Origin: Candidatus Faecivicinus avistercoris
GTDB taxonomy: Bacteria; Bacillota; Clostridia; Christensenellales; Aristaeellaceae
DNA: 59,709 nucleotides
NCBI GenBank assembly: GCA_018716805.1
Contig: DVJL01000066.1
Location: 1 to 59,709, forward strand
Reading direction: 5' to 3'
The notes under the pieces are model-generated. The model was not told where the DNA came from. It saw only the letters and a program-made list of their open reading frames with translations, and searched no databases. Below, one piece after another: positions 39,773 to 48,529 of the stretch (position 1 is its first letter; each line of letters opens with the position of its first letter). A program made the position numbers and the translations under genes.

Positions 39773-40972
39773 ATGACTGAAAGGCTGTACTACGCCGACG
39801 CCTATCTGACCGAGTTCGATGCGCGCGTCGAATCCTGTGAGGTGAGCGGCAACCTCTGGCGCGTCCGGCTCGACCGCAGCGCGTTTTATCCGACCTCCGG
39901 CGGCCAGCCGTTTGACACCGGCACGCTGGGCGGCGCGCGCGTCGTGGACGTCGCCGTCGAGGCGGACGAGGTCTGGCACACGACGGACGCGCCGCTCGCG
40001 CCGGGCGCGCAGGTGCACGGCAAGATCGACTGGCTGCGGCGGTTCGACCACATGCAGCAGCACGCGGGCGACCACATGATCGCCGGCGCGATTCACCGCC
40101 TGCTGGGCGGTGTGACGATCGGGCTGCACGTCGGCGACGAGGTCAGCACGATCGACGTGGCGATGCCGGGCGGCGTGACGCACCTGTCGCCGGACGACCT
40201 TCGCCGCGTGGAGGAGGACGTCAACGACCACATCCAGCGCGACGTGCCGATCCGATGCTGGTTTCCGACGCCGGACGAGCTGAAATCGCTGCCGCTGCGC
40301 AAGCCGCCGACGGTCGCCGAGCACGTGCGCGTGGTCGCCATTGGCGACGACGAGATGGTCGCCTGCGGCGGCACGCACCCGTCCTCCGCCGGCCAGCTCG
40401 GGCTGGTGAAGATCGTCTCCGCGACGCCGGCGCGCGGCAAGCTGCGCGTGGCGTTTCTGGCGGGCCGGCGCGCGCTGAACGACTACTTCCGCTGTTTTGA
40501 CGCCGCGCACGAGGCGGCTGGCCGGTTTTCAACCGGAATCGACCGCCTGACGGCGAGCGTCGACGCCGCGCAGGAGCGACTGCGCCGCGCGGAGGCCGAG
40601 CTGAACCGGCTGCGCCGCGAACGGCTGCCGGAACAGGCGGAGGCATTGCTCGCCGAAGCGGAGGCGCTGCCGGGCGGCGGACGGCTCGTCGCGGCGCGGG
40701 TCGAGTTGGACGCGAGCCTGCTGCGCGAACTGGCGTCCAAGCTGATCGAACGGCCGGGCGTCGTCGCGCTGCTGGGGTCGGTGGACGGCGAGCGCGCAAA
40801 TTTCACATTCGGCCGCTCGGCGGACGTTTCGGCCGACATGGGCGCGCTGTTGCGCAAAGCCGCCGCGCCGCTGGGCGGAAAGGGCGGCGGACGGCCGGAC
40901 TTCGCCCAGGGAAGCGGTTCGCCGGGCATCCTCGACGCCGCGCGGGAAATCCTGCTGGGCGGCGAAGGGTAG
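39773..40972 (+). CDS. alaX: AlaX-type alanyl-tRNA editing protein with DHHA1 domain
   Basis: 399 residues. It clears Ser- or Gly-mischarged tRNA-Ala in trans. The N-terminal part carries FYPTSGGQPFD, the zinc-binding HMQQHAGDHM (His93, His97) and CGGTHPSSAGQLG (Cys198, His202), all intact. A coiled-coil segment and a DHHA1-like domain follow (GVVALLGSVDGERANFTFGRS, GKGGGRPDFAQGS). This matches the AlaX-L type. The start was chosen at 39773, 10 bp after GGAG; alternatives lie at 39767 and 39764. Confidence 0.88.
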   Translation: MTERLYYADAYLTEFDARVESCEVSGNLWRVRLDRSAFYPTSGGQPFDTGTLGGARVVDVAVEADEVWHTTDAPLAPGAQVHGKIDWLRRFDHMQQHAGDHMIAGAIHRLLGGVTIGLHVGDEVSTIDVAMPGGVTHLSPDDLRRVEEDVNDHIQRDVPIRCWFPTPDELKSLPLRKPPTVAEHVRVVAIGDDEMVACGGTHPSSAGQLGLVKIVSATPARGKLRVAFLAGRRALNDYFRCFDAAHEAAGRFSTGIDRLTASVDAAQERLRRAEAELNRLRRERLPEQAEALLAEAEALPGGGRLVAARVELDASLLRELASKLIERPGVVALLGSVDGERANFTFGRSADVSADMGALLRKAAAPLGGKGGGRPDFAQGSGSPGILDAAREILLGGEG

Positions 40973-41059
40973 CCTGAGAGCCGAGGGCAGTGAGAGCGGC
41001 GGAAGGCCGCTGCGCTGGCAGGTCTGCCCTGATCCAAGCGCCGGGATTCGCTTCAGGCA

Positions 41060-41367
41060 GGGAAAGCGGGCAGTTTTCCCGCGCAGACGCAGCGCCAAGG
41101 AACAGGCGCTTCACATGGCGGACGCCCGCCTCGGGTGGTTTTCTGCGCGGATGCAACACCGAGGGAACAGGTGCGTTACATGGCGGACGCCCGCCTCAGG
41201 CGGTTTTCCGCGCGGATGCAGCGCCGAGGGAACGGGCGCTTCACATGGCGGATGCCCGCCTCAGGCGGTTTTCCCGCGCAGGCGCAGCGCCGAGGGAACA
41301 GGTGCGTCACATGGCGGACGCCCGCCTCAGGCGGTTTTCCCGCGCGGGCGCAACACTAAGGACGGAG
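41060..41367. repeat. Tandem repeat, 65-66 bp, about 4.5 copies
   Basis: A partial unit (from about 41060) is followed by units with (C/T)ACATGGCGGACGCCCGCCTC at 41112, 41177, 41242 and 41308 (periods 65, 65, 66 bp), each ending in GCGCGGATGCAGCGCCGAGGGAACA-like sequence. The array ends 8 bp before the HAD start. There are no unique spacers. The 403-bp interval 40973-41375 holds only this array. Confidence 0.85.
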
Positions 41368-41375
41368 GAGAGACG

Positions 41376-42032
41376 ATGAACTGGAACGTGGACGCCGCCA
41401 TCTTCGACATGGACGGCACGCTGCTGGACACCATGCGCTATTGGCGCTATACGACGCTGGAATTTCTGCTGGCGCACGGGCTGCCCGTGCGCGATGAGGA
41501 TCTGCTGCGCATGCACGACACGTCGTCGCGCCGGTTTCTGCTCGACTATGCCGCGCGGGAGGGGCTGGACTTTGGCCCGGAGCGGGAGATGATCGCCGAA
41601 CTGGAGGGCTACATGAACCGCCACTACCTCTACGATGCAAAGCTCAAGCCCGGCGTGCCGGAATTGCTCGACCGGCTGATCGGGCGCGGCCTTCGGCTGT
41701 GCGTGGCCACCGGCTCGCCGCGCGAATACGCGCGCAACGGCTTGGGCAGGCTGGGCGTGCTGGACCGCTTTGAGTTTGTGACCGACAACTATGAGGAGCC
41801 CGTCACCAAGGCCGAACCGGCGTACTTTGGCCTCGTCGCAAAGCGGCTCGGCACGACGCCGGAGCGCTGCGTGGTCTTTGAGGACGCGCTGTATGCAATG
41901 AAATCCGCGAAGGCCGCCGGCTGTCAGGTGGTCGCCATCGAGGACAGCACCGCGCGCCGCCAGCGGGAGGACATCCAGAAGGTCGCCGACCGGTATGTCC
42001 GCCGCTGGCCGGAATTGTGGGACGAAATCTGA
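41376..42032 (+). CDS. HAD-superfamily phosphatase (beta-phosphoglucomutase-like)
   Basis: 218 residues. Motif I is IFDMDGTLLDT (nucleophile Asp11, acid/base Asp13), motif II CVATGSPRE, motif III lysine in PVTKAEP, motif IV VVFEDALYAMKSAKAAG. A helical cap sits between motifs I and II. This suits a sugar-phosphate phosphatase or mutase. The ATG at 41376 follows GGAGGAGA; upstream frames through the tandem repeat are not part of the domain. It is followed by fucU after 28 bp. Confidence 0.88.
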   Translation: MNWNVDAAIFDMDGTLLDTMRYWRYTTLEFLLAHGLPVRDEDLLRMHDTSSRRFLLDYAAREGLDFGPEREMIAELEGYMNRHYLYDAKLKPGVPELLDRLIGRGLRLCVATGSPREYARNGLGRLGVLDRFEFVTDNYEEPVTKAEPAYFGLVAKRLGTTPERCVVFEDALYAMKSAKAAGCQVVAIEDSTARRQREDIQKVADRYVRRWPELWDEI

Positions 42033-42060
42033 ACCGAACTGCGCACAGGAGGGATTTCTC

Positions 42061-42489
42061 GTGCTGAAGGGCATTCCCAATCTGCTCTCCCCCGAGCTTT
42101 TGAAAATTCTGATGGAGATGGGCCACGGCGACCGGATCGTCATCGGGGACGGCAACTTTCCGCACGCGTCCATCGCGGGAAGCGGCCATCTGGTCCGGCT
42201 GGACGGACACGGCGCCTGCGAGGTGCTCGACGCCATCCTTCAGCTGATGCCGCTGGACACCTATGTGGACGCGCCGGTGACGCTGATGGAGGTCGTGCCG
42301 GGCGACCGCGTGGACACGCCGATCTGGAACGAGTTCGCGCAAATCGTCGAGCGCCACCAGCCCGGAACGCGCATCGGCCATGCCGAGCGCTTTCGGTTCT
42401 ACGATCTCGCAAGGCAGTGCTACTGCGTGGTCGCTACCGGCGAGAAAGCGCCCTACGCGAATGTGATTCTGCAGAAGGGCGTGCTGTGA
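42061..42489 (+). CDS. fucU: RbsD/FucU-family mutarotase (L-fucose mutarotase-like)
   Basis: 142 residues. The motif MGHGDRIVIGDGNFP (His22) and the C-terminal AERFRFYDLARQCYCVVATGEKAPYANVILQKGVL are family hallmarks. The GDGNFP form and length fit FucU, which interconverts alpha and beta L-fucose, better than RbsD. It starts at GTG 42061, 7 bp after AGGAGGG. No other fucose catabolic genes are in the window; the RhaM gene at 45866 is a functional parallel. Confidence 0.88.
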   Translation: MLKGIPNLLSPELLKILMEMGHGDRIVIGDGNFPHASIAGSGHLVRLDGHGACEVLDAILQLMPLDTYVDAPVTLMEVVPGDRVDTPIWNEFAQIVERHQPGTRIGHAERFRFYDLARQCYCVVATGEKAPYANVILQKGVL

Positions 42490-42494
42490 GCGCG

Positions 42495-42523
42495 TTGACA
42501 AACGGCATGCGCCGGGTTATAAT
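42495..42523 (+). promoter_or_regulatory. Promoter of the BI-1/miaA transcript
   Basis: TTGACA (42495-42500), 17 bp, TATAAT (42518-42523), a perfect consensus. Confidence 0.8.
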
Positions 42524-42556
42524 AATGGTTCAAAATGATTTGAAGAGGTGAATGGT

Positions 42557-43276
42557 ATGGCAAATCCCTTTGGCAGTGGACAGAGCAGCTTCCAGTCGCA
42601 CATGACCTTCCGCGAGGGCGCGGGCGAGCTGTCCGAATCCCGCTATAACCTGTTGATCGGCGCGACGCTGACGTGGGGCTTCTTTCTGAACTTCCTGATC
42701 ATGCAGTTTGCCGGCCCGGCGATTTTGAACATGGTGATCTCCTCGCCGGCCAGCTATTCGACGTTCATGATCGGCTTTCTGGTGGCGTACATCGCGCTGG
42801 TGCTGATCGGCAGCACGATGGTGCGCTCGTACAATCCGGTGCGCTGCTTCGTCGGCTACAACCTGATCGCCGTGCCGGTGGGCGTGGTGGTCGCCATCGC
42901 GACGATCGGCTACGATCCGCAGCTGGTCACGCGCGCGGCGCTGATCACCGCCATCATCACGCTGATCATGATGATCGTCTCGACGCTCGCGCCGTCGGTG
43001 TTCCAGCGCATGGGCACGGGCCTCGGCGTGGCGCTGCTGGGCGTGATCGTCGTGGAGTCCATCGCGATGCTGCTGTTCCGGATGAACATCACGTTCATCG
43101 ACTGGATCGTCGTGGGCATCATGTGTTTGTACATCGGCTTTGACTGGGTGCGCGCCAACTCGGTTCAGCGCACGGCGACGAACGCCATCGCGGCCGCGTC
43201 GGCGCTGTATCTGGACATCATCAACATCTTCCTGCGCGTGCTGCGTATCCTCGCGCGCAGCCGCAGCAACGACTGA
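42557..43276 (+). CDS. Bax inhibitor-1 (BI-1/YccA-like) family membrane protein
   Basis: 239 residues, seven TM helices after a 30-residue soluble N-terminus. The pattern YNLLIGATLTWGFFLNFLIM, the internal IYDPQLV-like loop, and the C-terminal TNAIAAASALYLDIINIFLRVLRI are characteristic of BI-1/YbhL/YccA proteins, proposed to mediate ion leak. The ATG at 42557 is 6 bp after AGAGGTG. It is transcribed with miaA (14-bp gap). Confidence 0.88.
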   Translation: MANPFGSGQSSFQSHMTFREGAGELSESRYNLLIGATLTWGFFLNFLIMQFAGPAILNMVISSPASYSTFMIGFLVAYIALVLIGSTMVRSYNPVRCFVGYNLIAVPVGVVVAIATIGYDPQLVTRAALITAIITLIMMIVSTLAPSVFQRMGTGLGVALLGVIVVESIAMLLFRMNITFIDWIVVGIMCLYIGFDWVRANSVQRTATNAIAAASALYLDIINIFLRVLRILARSRSND

Positions 43277-43290
43277 TTGGAGGAGAGCGG

Positions 43291-44184
43291 ATGAAGCCGA
43301 AGCTCATCGTCGTCGAGGGCACGAACGCGTCGGGCAAGAGCGGCCTGGGCGTCGAGCTCGCGCTGCGCTATGGCGGGGAGATCGTCTCCGCGGACTCGCG
43401 GCAGGTCTTTCGCGGACTCGATCTGGGCAGCGGCAAGATCACGCCCGAGGAGATGCGCGGCGTTCCCCATCACCTGATCGACGTCGTCGAGCCGAACGAC
43501 TTCTTCTCCATGCGGGATTTCCAGCGGCTGGCTTACGAGGCCATCGACGGCATCCTCGCGCGCGGGCGCGTGCCGTTTCTGGTGGGCGGCACGGGGCTGT
43601 ACGTCGCGTCGGTAGTCGAGGGCTACGAGCTTTCGGACACGCCGCCGGATCTCGCCTACCGCGAGGAATTGGAAAAGCGAAAGACGCCGGAGCTCTACCG
43701 GATGCTCTGCGAGCTGCGTCCGGACGTCGAGGTCGATCCGAAGAACCGCAACCGCGTGATGCGGATGCTGGAGAAGATTCACGACGGCGACGAGCACGCC
43801 GCGCCGAACCGGCCGCGCTACGACTGCCTGAAGCTCGGCGTGACGTGGGACCGCGCGACGCTGCGCAGCCGCATCGACGAGCGGCTGAAGCGCCGGCTCG
43901 ATCAGGGAATGGTCGACGAGGTGCGGCGGCTGATGGAAGACGGCGCGACGCCCGAATTCCTGATGAAGCTCGGGCTGGAATATCGGTTCATCGCGCGATA
44001 CCTGATGGGTGAAGCCGGCGGCTACCAGCAGATGGTGGACGGCCTCGCCACCGCGATCAAGCAGTTTGCCAAGCGACAGACGACGTGGTTCCGGCGCGAC
44101 CCGGAGATCCTGTGGCTCGACATGGCCGGCGATCCGGTCGCGCAGGCCAGTGCGGCGATCGACCGGTTCCTGCAAGGACGATGA
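43291..44184 (+). CDS. miaA: tRNA dimethylallyltransferase MiaA
   Basis: 297 residues. It transfers a dimethylallyl group to A37 of UNN-reading tRNAs. The P-loop GTNASGKS (10-17) departs from the usual GPTASGKS; SADSRQVFRGLDLGSGKIT, PHHLIDVVEP, VGGTGLYV and the C-terminal KQFAKRQTTWFRRD are typical. The start at 43291 follows GGAGGAG. The insert domain is present and the length is normal. Confidence 0.94.
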   Translation: MKPKLIVVEGTNASGKSGLGVELALRYGGEIVSADSRQVFRGLDLGSGKITPEEMRGVPHHLIDVVEPNDFFSMRDFQRLAYEAIDGILARGRVPFLVGGTGLYVASVVEGYELSDTPPDLAYREELEKRKTPELYRMLCELRPDVEVDPKNRNRVMRMLEKIHDGDEHAAPNRPRYDCLKLGVTWDRATLRSRIDERLKRRLDQGMVDEVRRLMEDGATPEFLMKLGLEYRFIARYLMGEAGGYQQMVDGLATAIKQFAKRQTTWFRRDPEILWLDMAGDPVAQASAAIDRFLQGR

Positions 44185-44189
44185 TGTGA

Positions 44190-44223
44190 AGCGCCTCGGG
44201 CGGTGAAGCCCGGGGCGCTTTTT
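44190..44223 (+). terminator. Terminator of the BI-1/miaA transcript
   Basis: A 12-bp stem with one wobble pair (44190-44201 with 44208-44219), 6-nt loop, then TTTTT. Confidence 0.8.
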
Positions 44224-44330
44224 GCCGGCGCGATTTATCCATTCCTTCACCAAAGTTTGACACAATTCCCTTGCATTTTGGATACCGATGATTAAAATAA
44301 TATCGGCATTCTAAATGGGAGGTGGCGCGC

Positions 44331-45695
44331 TTGGTTCGCGACATGACCACCGGCAGTTCCGCCAAAAAACTGATCCTCTTCAGCATTCCGCTGCTGATCG
44401 GTCAGGTGTTTCAGCAGTTCTACAACATGGTCGACAGCATCGTCGTCGGGCAGTATGTCGGCAAGGAAGCGTTTGCCGCCGTCGGCTCGACCGGTTCGAT
44501 CACGTTCTTCGTGCTCGGCCTCGTGTTCGGCGCCTGCTCGGGCTTTGCAATTCCCGTGGCGCAGGACTTTGGCGCGGGCGACGTGAAGGGCGTCCGGCGC
44601 TGCGTGGCAAACATCATCTATATTGGCGCCGCCTTTGCCGCGGTCATGACGCTGGTCACCGCGCCGCTGACGACGCAGATCCTCGAACTGATGGGCACCA
44701 AGCCGGAGCTGATGGACGATGCCTACGACTACCTGTTCTGGATCTTTGTCGGCCTGGCGGCGCAGATGATGTACAACCTGCTGGCCGGCATCCTGCGCTC
44801 GCTGGGCGACAGCCGCACGCCGCTGGTGTTCCTGATCCTCTCCAGCCTGCTCAACGTCGCGCTGGACATCCTGTTCGTGCGCAATTTCGGCATGGGCGTG
44901 AAGGGCGCGTCGATTGCGACGGTGCTGGCGCAGCTGGCGTCGGGCGTCTGCTGCCTGATCTACATCGCGAAAAAGCATCCGATCCTTCATCTGACGCGCG
45001 AGGACATGCGGCCCGACGGCGCGACGATCCGCCGTCTGCTGGAAATCGGCCTTCCGATGGGGCTGCAGTTTTCGATTACGGCGATCGGTTCGATTATCCT
45101 GCAGTGGGCGGTCAACGGCCTCGATCTGAATGCGATTGCGTCGGTCTCCGCGGCGAGCAAAGTGCAGAACCTCGTCGCTTCGCTGATGGACGCCTTTGGC
45201 GTGACGGTGGCGACCTACGCCGGCCAGAATTACGGCGCCGGACGGATCGACCGCGTGCGCCGCGGCATCCGGCAGGTGTATTTGATGCTGCTGGTCTGCT
45301 CGGTTGCGGGCTTTCTCATCAATGCGCTGGCGTCGGACAGGATCGCGCTGCTGTTTCTCGACGCGGGGGAGACGGAGGTCATCGCGCAGGTGCGCCAGTT
45401 CATGATCGCCAACAGCTATTTCTATCCCGCGCTTGCTGGGATCTATGTGCTGCGCAATGCGCTGCAGGGCGTCGGCTTTTCGAAGGCGGCGATGCTGGCC
45501 GGGCTGTTCGAGCTGGTCGCGCGCTCGGTGATGGGGCTGTTCGTCGTGCCGGCGCTGGGCTTTATTGCGGTCTGCTATGCGAATCCCGCCGCCTGGGTGA
45601 TGGCGGACGTCATCCTCATTCCGCTCTACGCCGTGCTGATGCGGAAATTGGACGCGCGCGTGAATGCGCAGCCCGAGCCCGTGCCGGCTGCATAG
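44331..45695 (+). CDS. MATE family efflux transporter
   Basis: 454 residues, 12 TM helices. Features include KKLILFSIPLLIGQVFQQFYNMVDSIVVGQYVG, AVGSTGSITFFVLG, GILRSLGDSRTPL and, in the second half, ITAIGSIILQWAVNG. It starts at TTG 44331, 8 bp after GGAGGT; an in-frame GTG at 44322 overlaps the ribosome site. It is only distantly related to the MATE at 21845-23230. The substrate is unknown. Confidence 0.92.
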   Translation: MVRDMTTGSSAKKLILFSIPLLIGQVFQQFYNMVDSIVVGQYVGKEAFAAVGSTGSITFFVLGLVFGACSGFAIPVAQDFGAGDVKGVRRCVANIIYIGAAFAAVMTLVTAPLTTQILELMGTKPELMDDAYDYLFWIFVGLAAQMMYNLLAGILRSLGDSRTPLVFLILSSLLNVALDILFVRNFGMGVKGASIATVLAQLASGVCCLIYIAKKHPILHLTREDMRPDGATIRRLLEIGLPMGLQFSITAIGSIILQWAVNGLDLNAIASVSAASKVQNLVASLMDAFGVTVATYAGQNYGAGRIDRVRRGIRQVYLMLLVCSVAGFLINALASDRIALLFLDAGETEVIAQVRQFMIANSYFYPALAGIYVLRNALQGVGFSKAAMLAGLFELVARSVMGLFVVPALGFIAVCYANPAAWVMADVILIPLYAVLMRKLDARVNAQPEPVPAA

Positions 45696-45865
45696 AGGGC
45701 GTTTCAAGCGGAAACTGGGCGATTTTAGAGCGGAGTTTTCGCCGGTTCCGCGGAAAGCTCGCGGCCGGCGCTGAGCCGGGCGTTCGCCGCGCCAAATGGC
45801 CCAAAGCCGCTGCAATTGCAGCGGAGGGAATTTACAGACATCTTTCGGTCAAAGGAGGAAGCTTT

Positions 45866-46183
45866 ATGGAACGATTTGCCTGGAAGGGCCGCATCCGGCC
45901 CGGCATGCAGGCGGAATACAAGCACCGCCACGATGAAATCTGGCCTGAGATGATCGAGGTGCTCCGGCGCGCGGGAATCCGCAATTACACGATCTGGACG
46001 GATGGCGACGAGCTGTTCGGTTACTACGAGTGCGAACATGGCGCCGCGTTTGCGGAGCGCGTGCAGGCGGAAAGCCCTGTGGTCGACCGGTGGAATGCGT
46101 ATATGCGCGATGTGCTCGAGCTGGAGATGGATCCGCGCACCGGCGCGCAGCCAAGACTCGCGCAGGTCTTTTGCATGGACTGA
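45866..46183 (+). CDS. rhaM: L-rhamnose mutarotase
   Basis: 105 residues, dimeric alpha/beta barrel. The family motif YKHRHDEIWPEM carries the catalytic His22; further on, GIRNYTIW and WNAYMRDVLE are typical. It interconverts alpha and beta L-rhamnose. The ATG at 45866 follows AAAGGAGG. It stands without other rhamnose genes, upstream of the cobalamin-regulated operon. The 170 bp before it (45696-45865) are noncoding. Confidence 0.92.
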   Translation: MERFAWKGRIRPGMQAEYKHRHDEIWPEMIEVLRRAGIRNYTIWTDGDELFGYYECEHGAAFAERVQAESPVVDRWNAYMRDVLELEMDPRTGAQPRLAQVFCMD

Positions 46184-46195
46184 GCGGGCAGGGGG

Positions 46196-46224
46196 TTGAC
46201 TTTTCCGCAGGACGCAGTTATAAT
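46196..46224 (+). promoter_or_regulatory. Promoter of the cobalamin-riboswitch operon
   Basis: TTGACT (46196-46201), 17 bp, TATAAT (46219-46224), directly upstream of the riboswitch. Confidence 0.8.
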
Positions 46225-46246
46225 GAATGCATAAAGTTGAATAGTT

Positions 46247-46422
46247 GGATTTTCAGTGCCTCGCGCGCGTGCGCGAGGGTAAAAGGGAATCAGGTGCAAG
46301 TCCTGAGCGATCCGGTCACTGTGAGCGGGGAGCGCGGCTGCAAGCATCCATTGTGCGTTATCGCATGAGAAGGGGCGGCCGGCGCGGCGATCCGTGAGCC
46401 AGGAAACCTGCTGAAATATCCG
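46247..46422 (+). promoter_or_regulatory. Cobalamin riboswitch
   Basis: Conserved core elements are in order: AAAAGGGAATCAGGTGCAAG, TCCTGAGC, the CCGGTCACTGTGA loop, and the 3' box GAGCCAGGAAACCTGC. P1 is formed by GGATTTT (46247-46253) with AAATATCC (46415-46422). Binding of adenosylcobalamin should stabilise P1. The downstream hairpin at 46488-46525 is the probable expression platform. It controls the exported CbiK and the importer genes. Confidence 0.9.
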
Positions 46423-46487
46423 GTGCACAGCTTCCGAAGAAAGCGGGTTGCCCCCAATGATGCTGGACGTATGCCGTCTGGATATTT

Positions 46488-46525
46488 GCGTTTGCACTTC
46501 GGAAGGAAGGGCGAACGCTTTTTTT
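46488..46525 (+). terminator. Riboswitch-controlled intrinsic terminator
   Basis: A stem of 8 bp plus 4 bp with one mismatch (46488-46500 with 46506-46518), 5-nt loop and seven T residues (46519-46525). A competing structure exists: GGATATTT (46481-46488) can pair with the 3' strand of riboswitch P1, and CTTCGGAAG (46497-46505) with CTTCCGAAG (46431-46439). This predicts antitermination without ligand and termination with it. The remaining leader 46526-46706 has no gene. Confidence 0.75.
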
Positions 46526-46706
46526 CGCCCATGGGCGCGCTCTGGGTTTTCCAAACGGCATTTCCGCCCCCTTATTCCGGGCGGCGCCGCGGTTTCCCCT
46601 CTCTGGAGCGGCCCGCACAGCGGCTGTGATGCGGGACGCTGGCCGACGAACGGCGTTCCGGGATCATAGAAAATCGGGCGAGACGCCCAGGAGGGAAGGA
46701 ATCACG

Positions 46707-48413
46707 ATGAAGAAGGTACTTGCGTTTGGGCTCGCGCTCAGCCTGTTGCTGGGCTGCATGGGCATGGCGGTCGGGCAGGCCGAGGAACCGAAGCCGGTCA
46801 TCCTCGTGGTCAGCTTCGGCACCAGCTACAACGACAGCCGCAAGGCGACAATCGACGCGATTGAGGCGGACATTGCCGCCGCCTATCCGGACTACGAGGT
46901 GCGCCGCGCGTTTACCGCGCAGACGATTATCGACATCCTCGCCGAGCGCGAGGGGCTCGAAATCGACAACGTGACCGGGGCCATGGAGCGCCTGGTGGCC
47001 GATGGCGTCAGGCGCGTGATCGTCCAGCCGACGCACATCATGAACGGCTACGAGTACGACGACATGGTCGCGGAGGTTACCGCCTACGCGGATCAGTTTG
47101 ACTTCCTCGCCATCGGAGAGCCGCTGCTGACGTCGGAGGCGGACTACGAGGCCGTGGTCGAAGCGCTGCTCGCAGAGAGCGAATTCGCTGGCGAGGCCGG
47201 AACCGCCGTCGTCTACATGGGCCACGGCACCGAGCACGCCGCCAACGCGACCTATTCCGAGCTTGAGGCCATGATGCACGCACAGGGCTATTCCAATGCG
47301 TTCGTCGGCACGGTCGAGGGCTATCCGACGCTCGACGGGGTCATTGCGAAGCTCACCGCCGCGGGCGTCGAAAGGGTCAAGCTGTATCCCCTGATGATCG
47401 TCGCGGGCGACCATGCGAACAACGACATGGCCGGAGACGGGGAGGATTCCTGGAAATCCCGGCTGACCGGCGCCGGCTTTGAGGTTGAATGCTTCATGCA
47501 GGGGCTGGGCGAGAACGCCGCCGTCCGCGCGCGCTATGTCGAGCACGTTCAGGCGGCCATTGACGGCGGTGCCGTCGCCGTTCCGAAGGCAGTTTCGATT
47601 GAGCCGGGCGAGCGCGACGCCGGGAAGAAGGCCATCCTTGTGGTCAGCTTTGGCACGAGCTACGGCGAGACCCGTGAGGTGACCCTCGACGCCATTGAGG
47701 CCGACATCGCCGCCGCCTATCCCGATTGGGACGTCTACCGCGCGTTCACCGCGCAGACGGTCATCGACATCCTCGCCGAGCGCGATGGAATCGAGATCGA
47801 CAATGTGACCGAAGCCATGGAGCGGCTCGCCGCCGAGGGGTATGGCACCGTGCTCGTGCAGCCGACGCACGTCATGAACGGCTACGAATACGATGACCTC
47901 GTCGCCGAGGCGAGCGCGTATGCCGGTTGCTTTGAGGCGTTTGCCATCGGAGAACCGCTGCTGACGTCGGAGGCGGACTACGAGGCTGTGATCGACGCGC
48001 TGCTCGCGGACAGCGAGTACGCCGGTTCCGCCGGGGTTGCGCTGGTCTACATGGGCCATGGGACCGAGCACTTCGCCAATGCTGCCTACAGCCAGATCGA
48101 GAGCATGATGCACGCCATGGGCTATGGCAATGCGTTTGTCGGCACAGTCGAGGGCTTCCCGGCGCTCGAACAGGTGCTCGCGGAGGTTGCCGCCTGCGGC
48201 GCGGAAAAGGTCGTGCTGATGCCGTTCATGGTCGTCGCGGGCGACCATGCGAACAACGACATGGCCGGCGACGGGGAGGATTCGTGGAAGACCGCGTTCG
48301 CCGAAGCGGGGTACGAGGTCGAGTGCGTGCTCGAGGGCCTCGGCCAAAACGCCGGCATCCGCGCGCTGTACGTCGCGCACGTTCAGGACGCCATCGACGC
48401 CAACGGGCTGTAA
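46707..48413 (+). CDS. cbiK: Exported tandem sirohydrochlorin cobaltochelatase (CbiK x2)
   Basis: 568 residues. An export signal covers residues 1-25; LLGC at 14-17 could be a lipobox. Two complete CbiK domains follow (about 28-295 and 305-568), closely alike. Each keeps the chelatase histidines: His173 and His236 in the first (MGHGTEH, AGDHANNDMAGDGEDSW), His451 and His514 in the second. CbiK inserts Co(II) into sirohydrochlorin, normally in the cytoplasm; periplasmic forms are known from Desulfovibrio. Export plus internal duplication points to an extracytoplasmic tetrapyrrole or metal binding role (inference). The ATG at 46707 follows GGAGGGAAGGA. Confidence 0.88.
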   Translation: MKKVLAFGLALSLLLGCMGMAVGQAEEPKPVILVVSFGTSYNDSRKATIDAIEADIAAAYPDYEVRRAFTAQTIIDILAEREGLEIDNVTGAMERLVADGVRRVIVQPTHIMNGYEYDDMVAEVTAYADQFDFLAIGEPLLTSEADYEAVVEALLAESEFAGEAGTAVVYMGHGTEHAANATYSELEAMMHAQGYSNAFVGTVEGYPTLDGVIAKLTAAGVERVKLYPLMIVAGDHANNDMAGDGEDSWKSRLTGAGFEVECFMQGLGENAAVRARYVEHVQAAIDGGAVAVPKAVSIEPGERDAGKKAILVVSFGTSYGETREVTLDAIEADIAAAYPDWDVYRAFTAQTVIDILAERDGIEIDNVTEAMERLAAEGYGTVLVQPTHVMNGYEYDDLVAEASAYAGCFEAFAIGEPLLTSEADYEAVIDALLADSEYAGSAGVALVYMGHGTEHFANAAYSQIESMMHAMGYGNAFVGTVEGFPALEQVLAEVAACGAEKVVLMPFMVVAGDHANNDMAGDGEDSWKTAFAEAGYEVECVLEGLGQNAGIRALYVAHVQDAIDANGL

Positions 48414-48529
48414 ACCCAATCGAACCAGCTGCGCCCGCCCGCTTCGGCGGCCGGGCGCAATTCAGATCAAATCCGGCGCGCCGGGAACTGCGCGCCGCGG
48501 GCTTCGGGAAAGTTGAGGAGGAATTCGGG

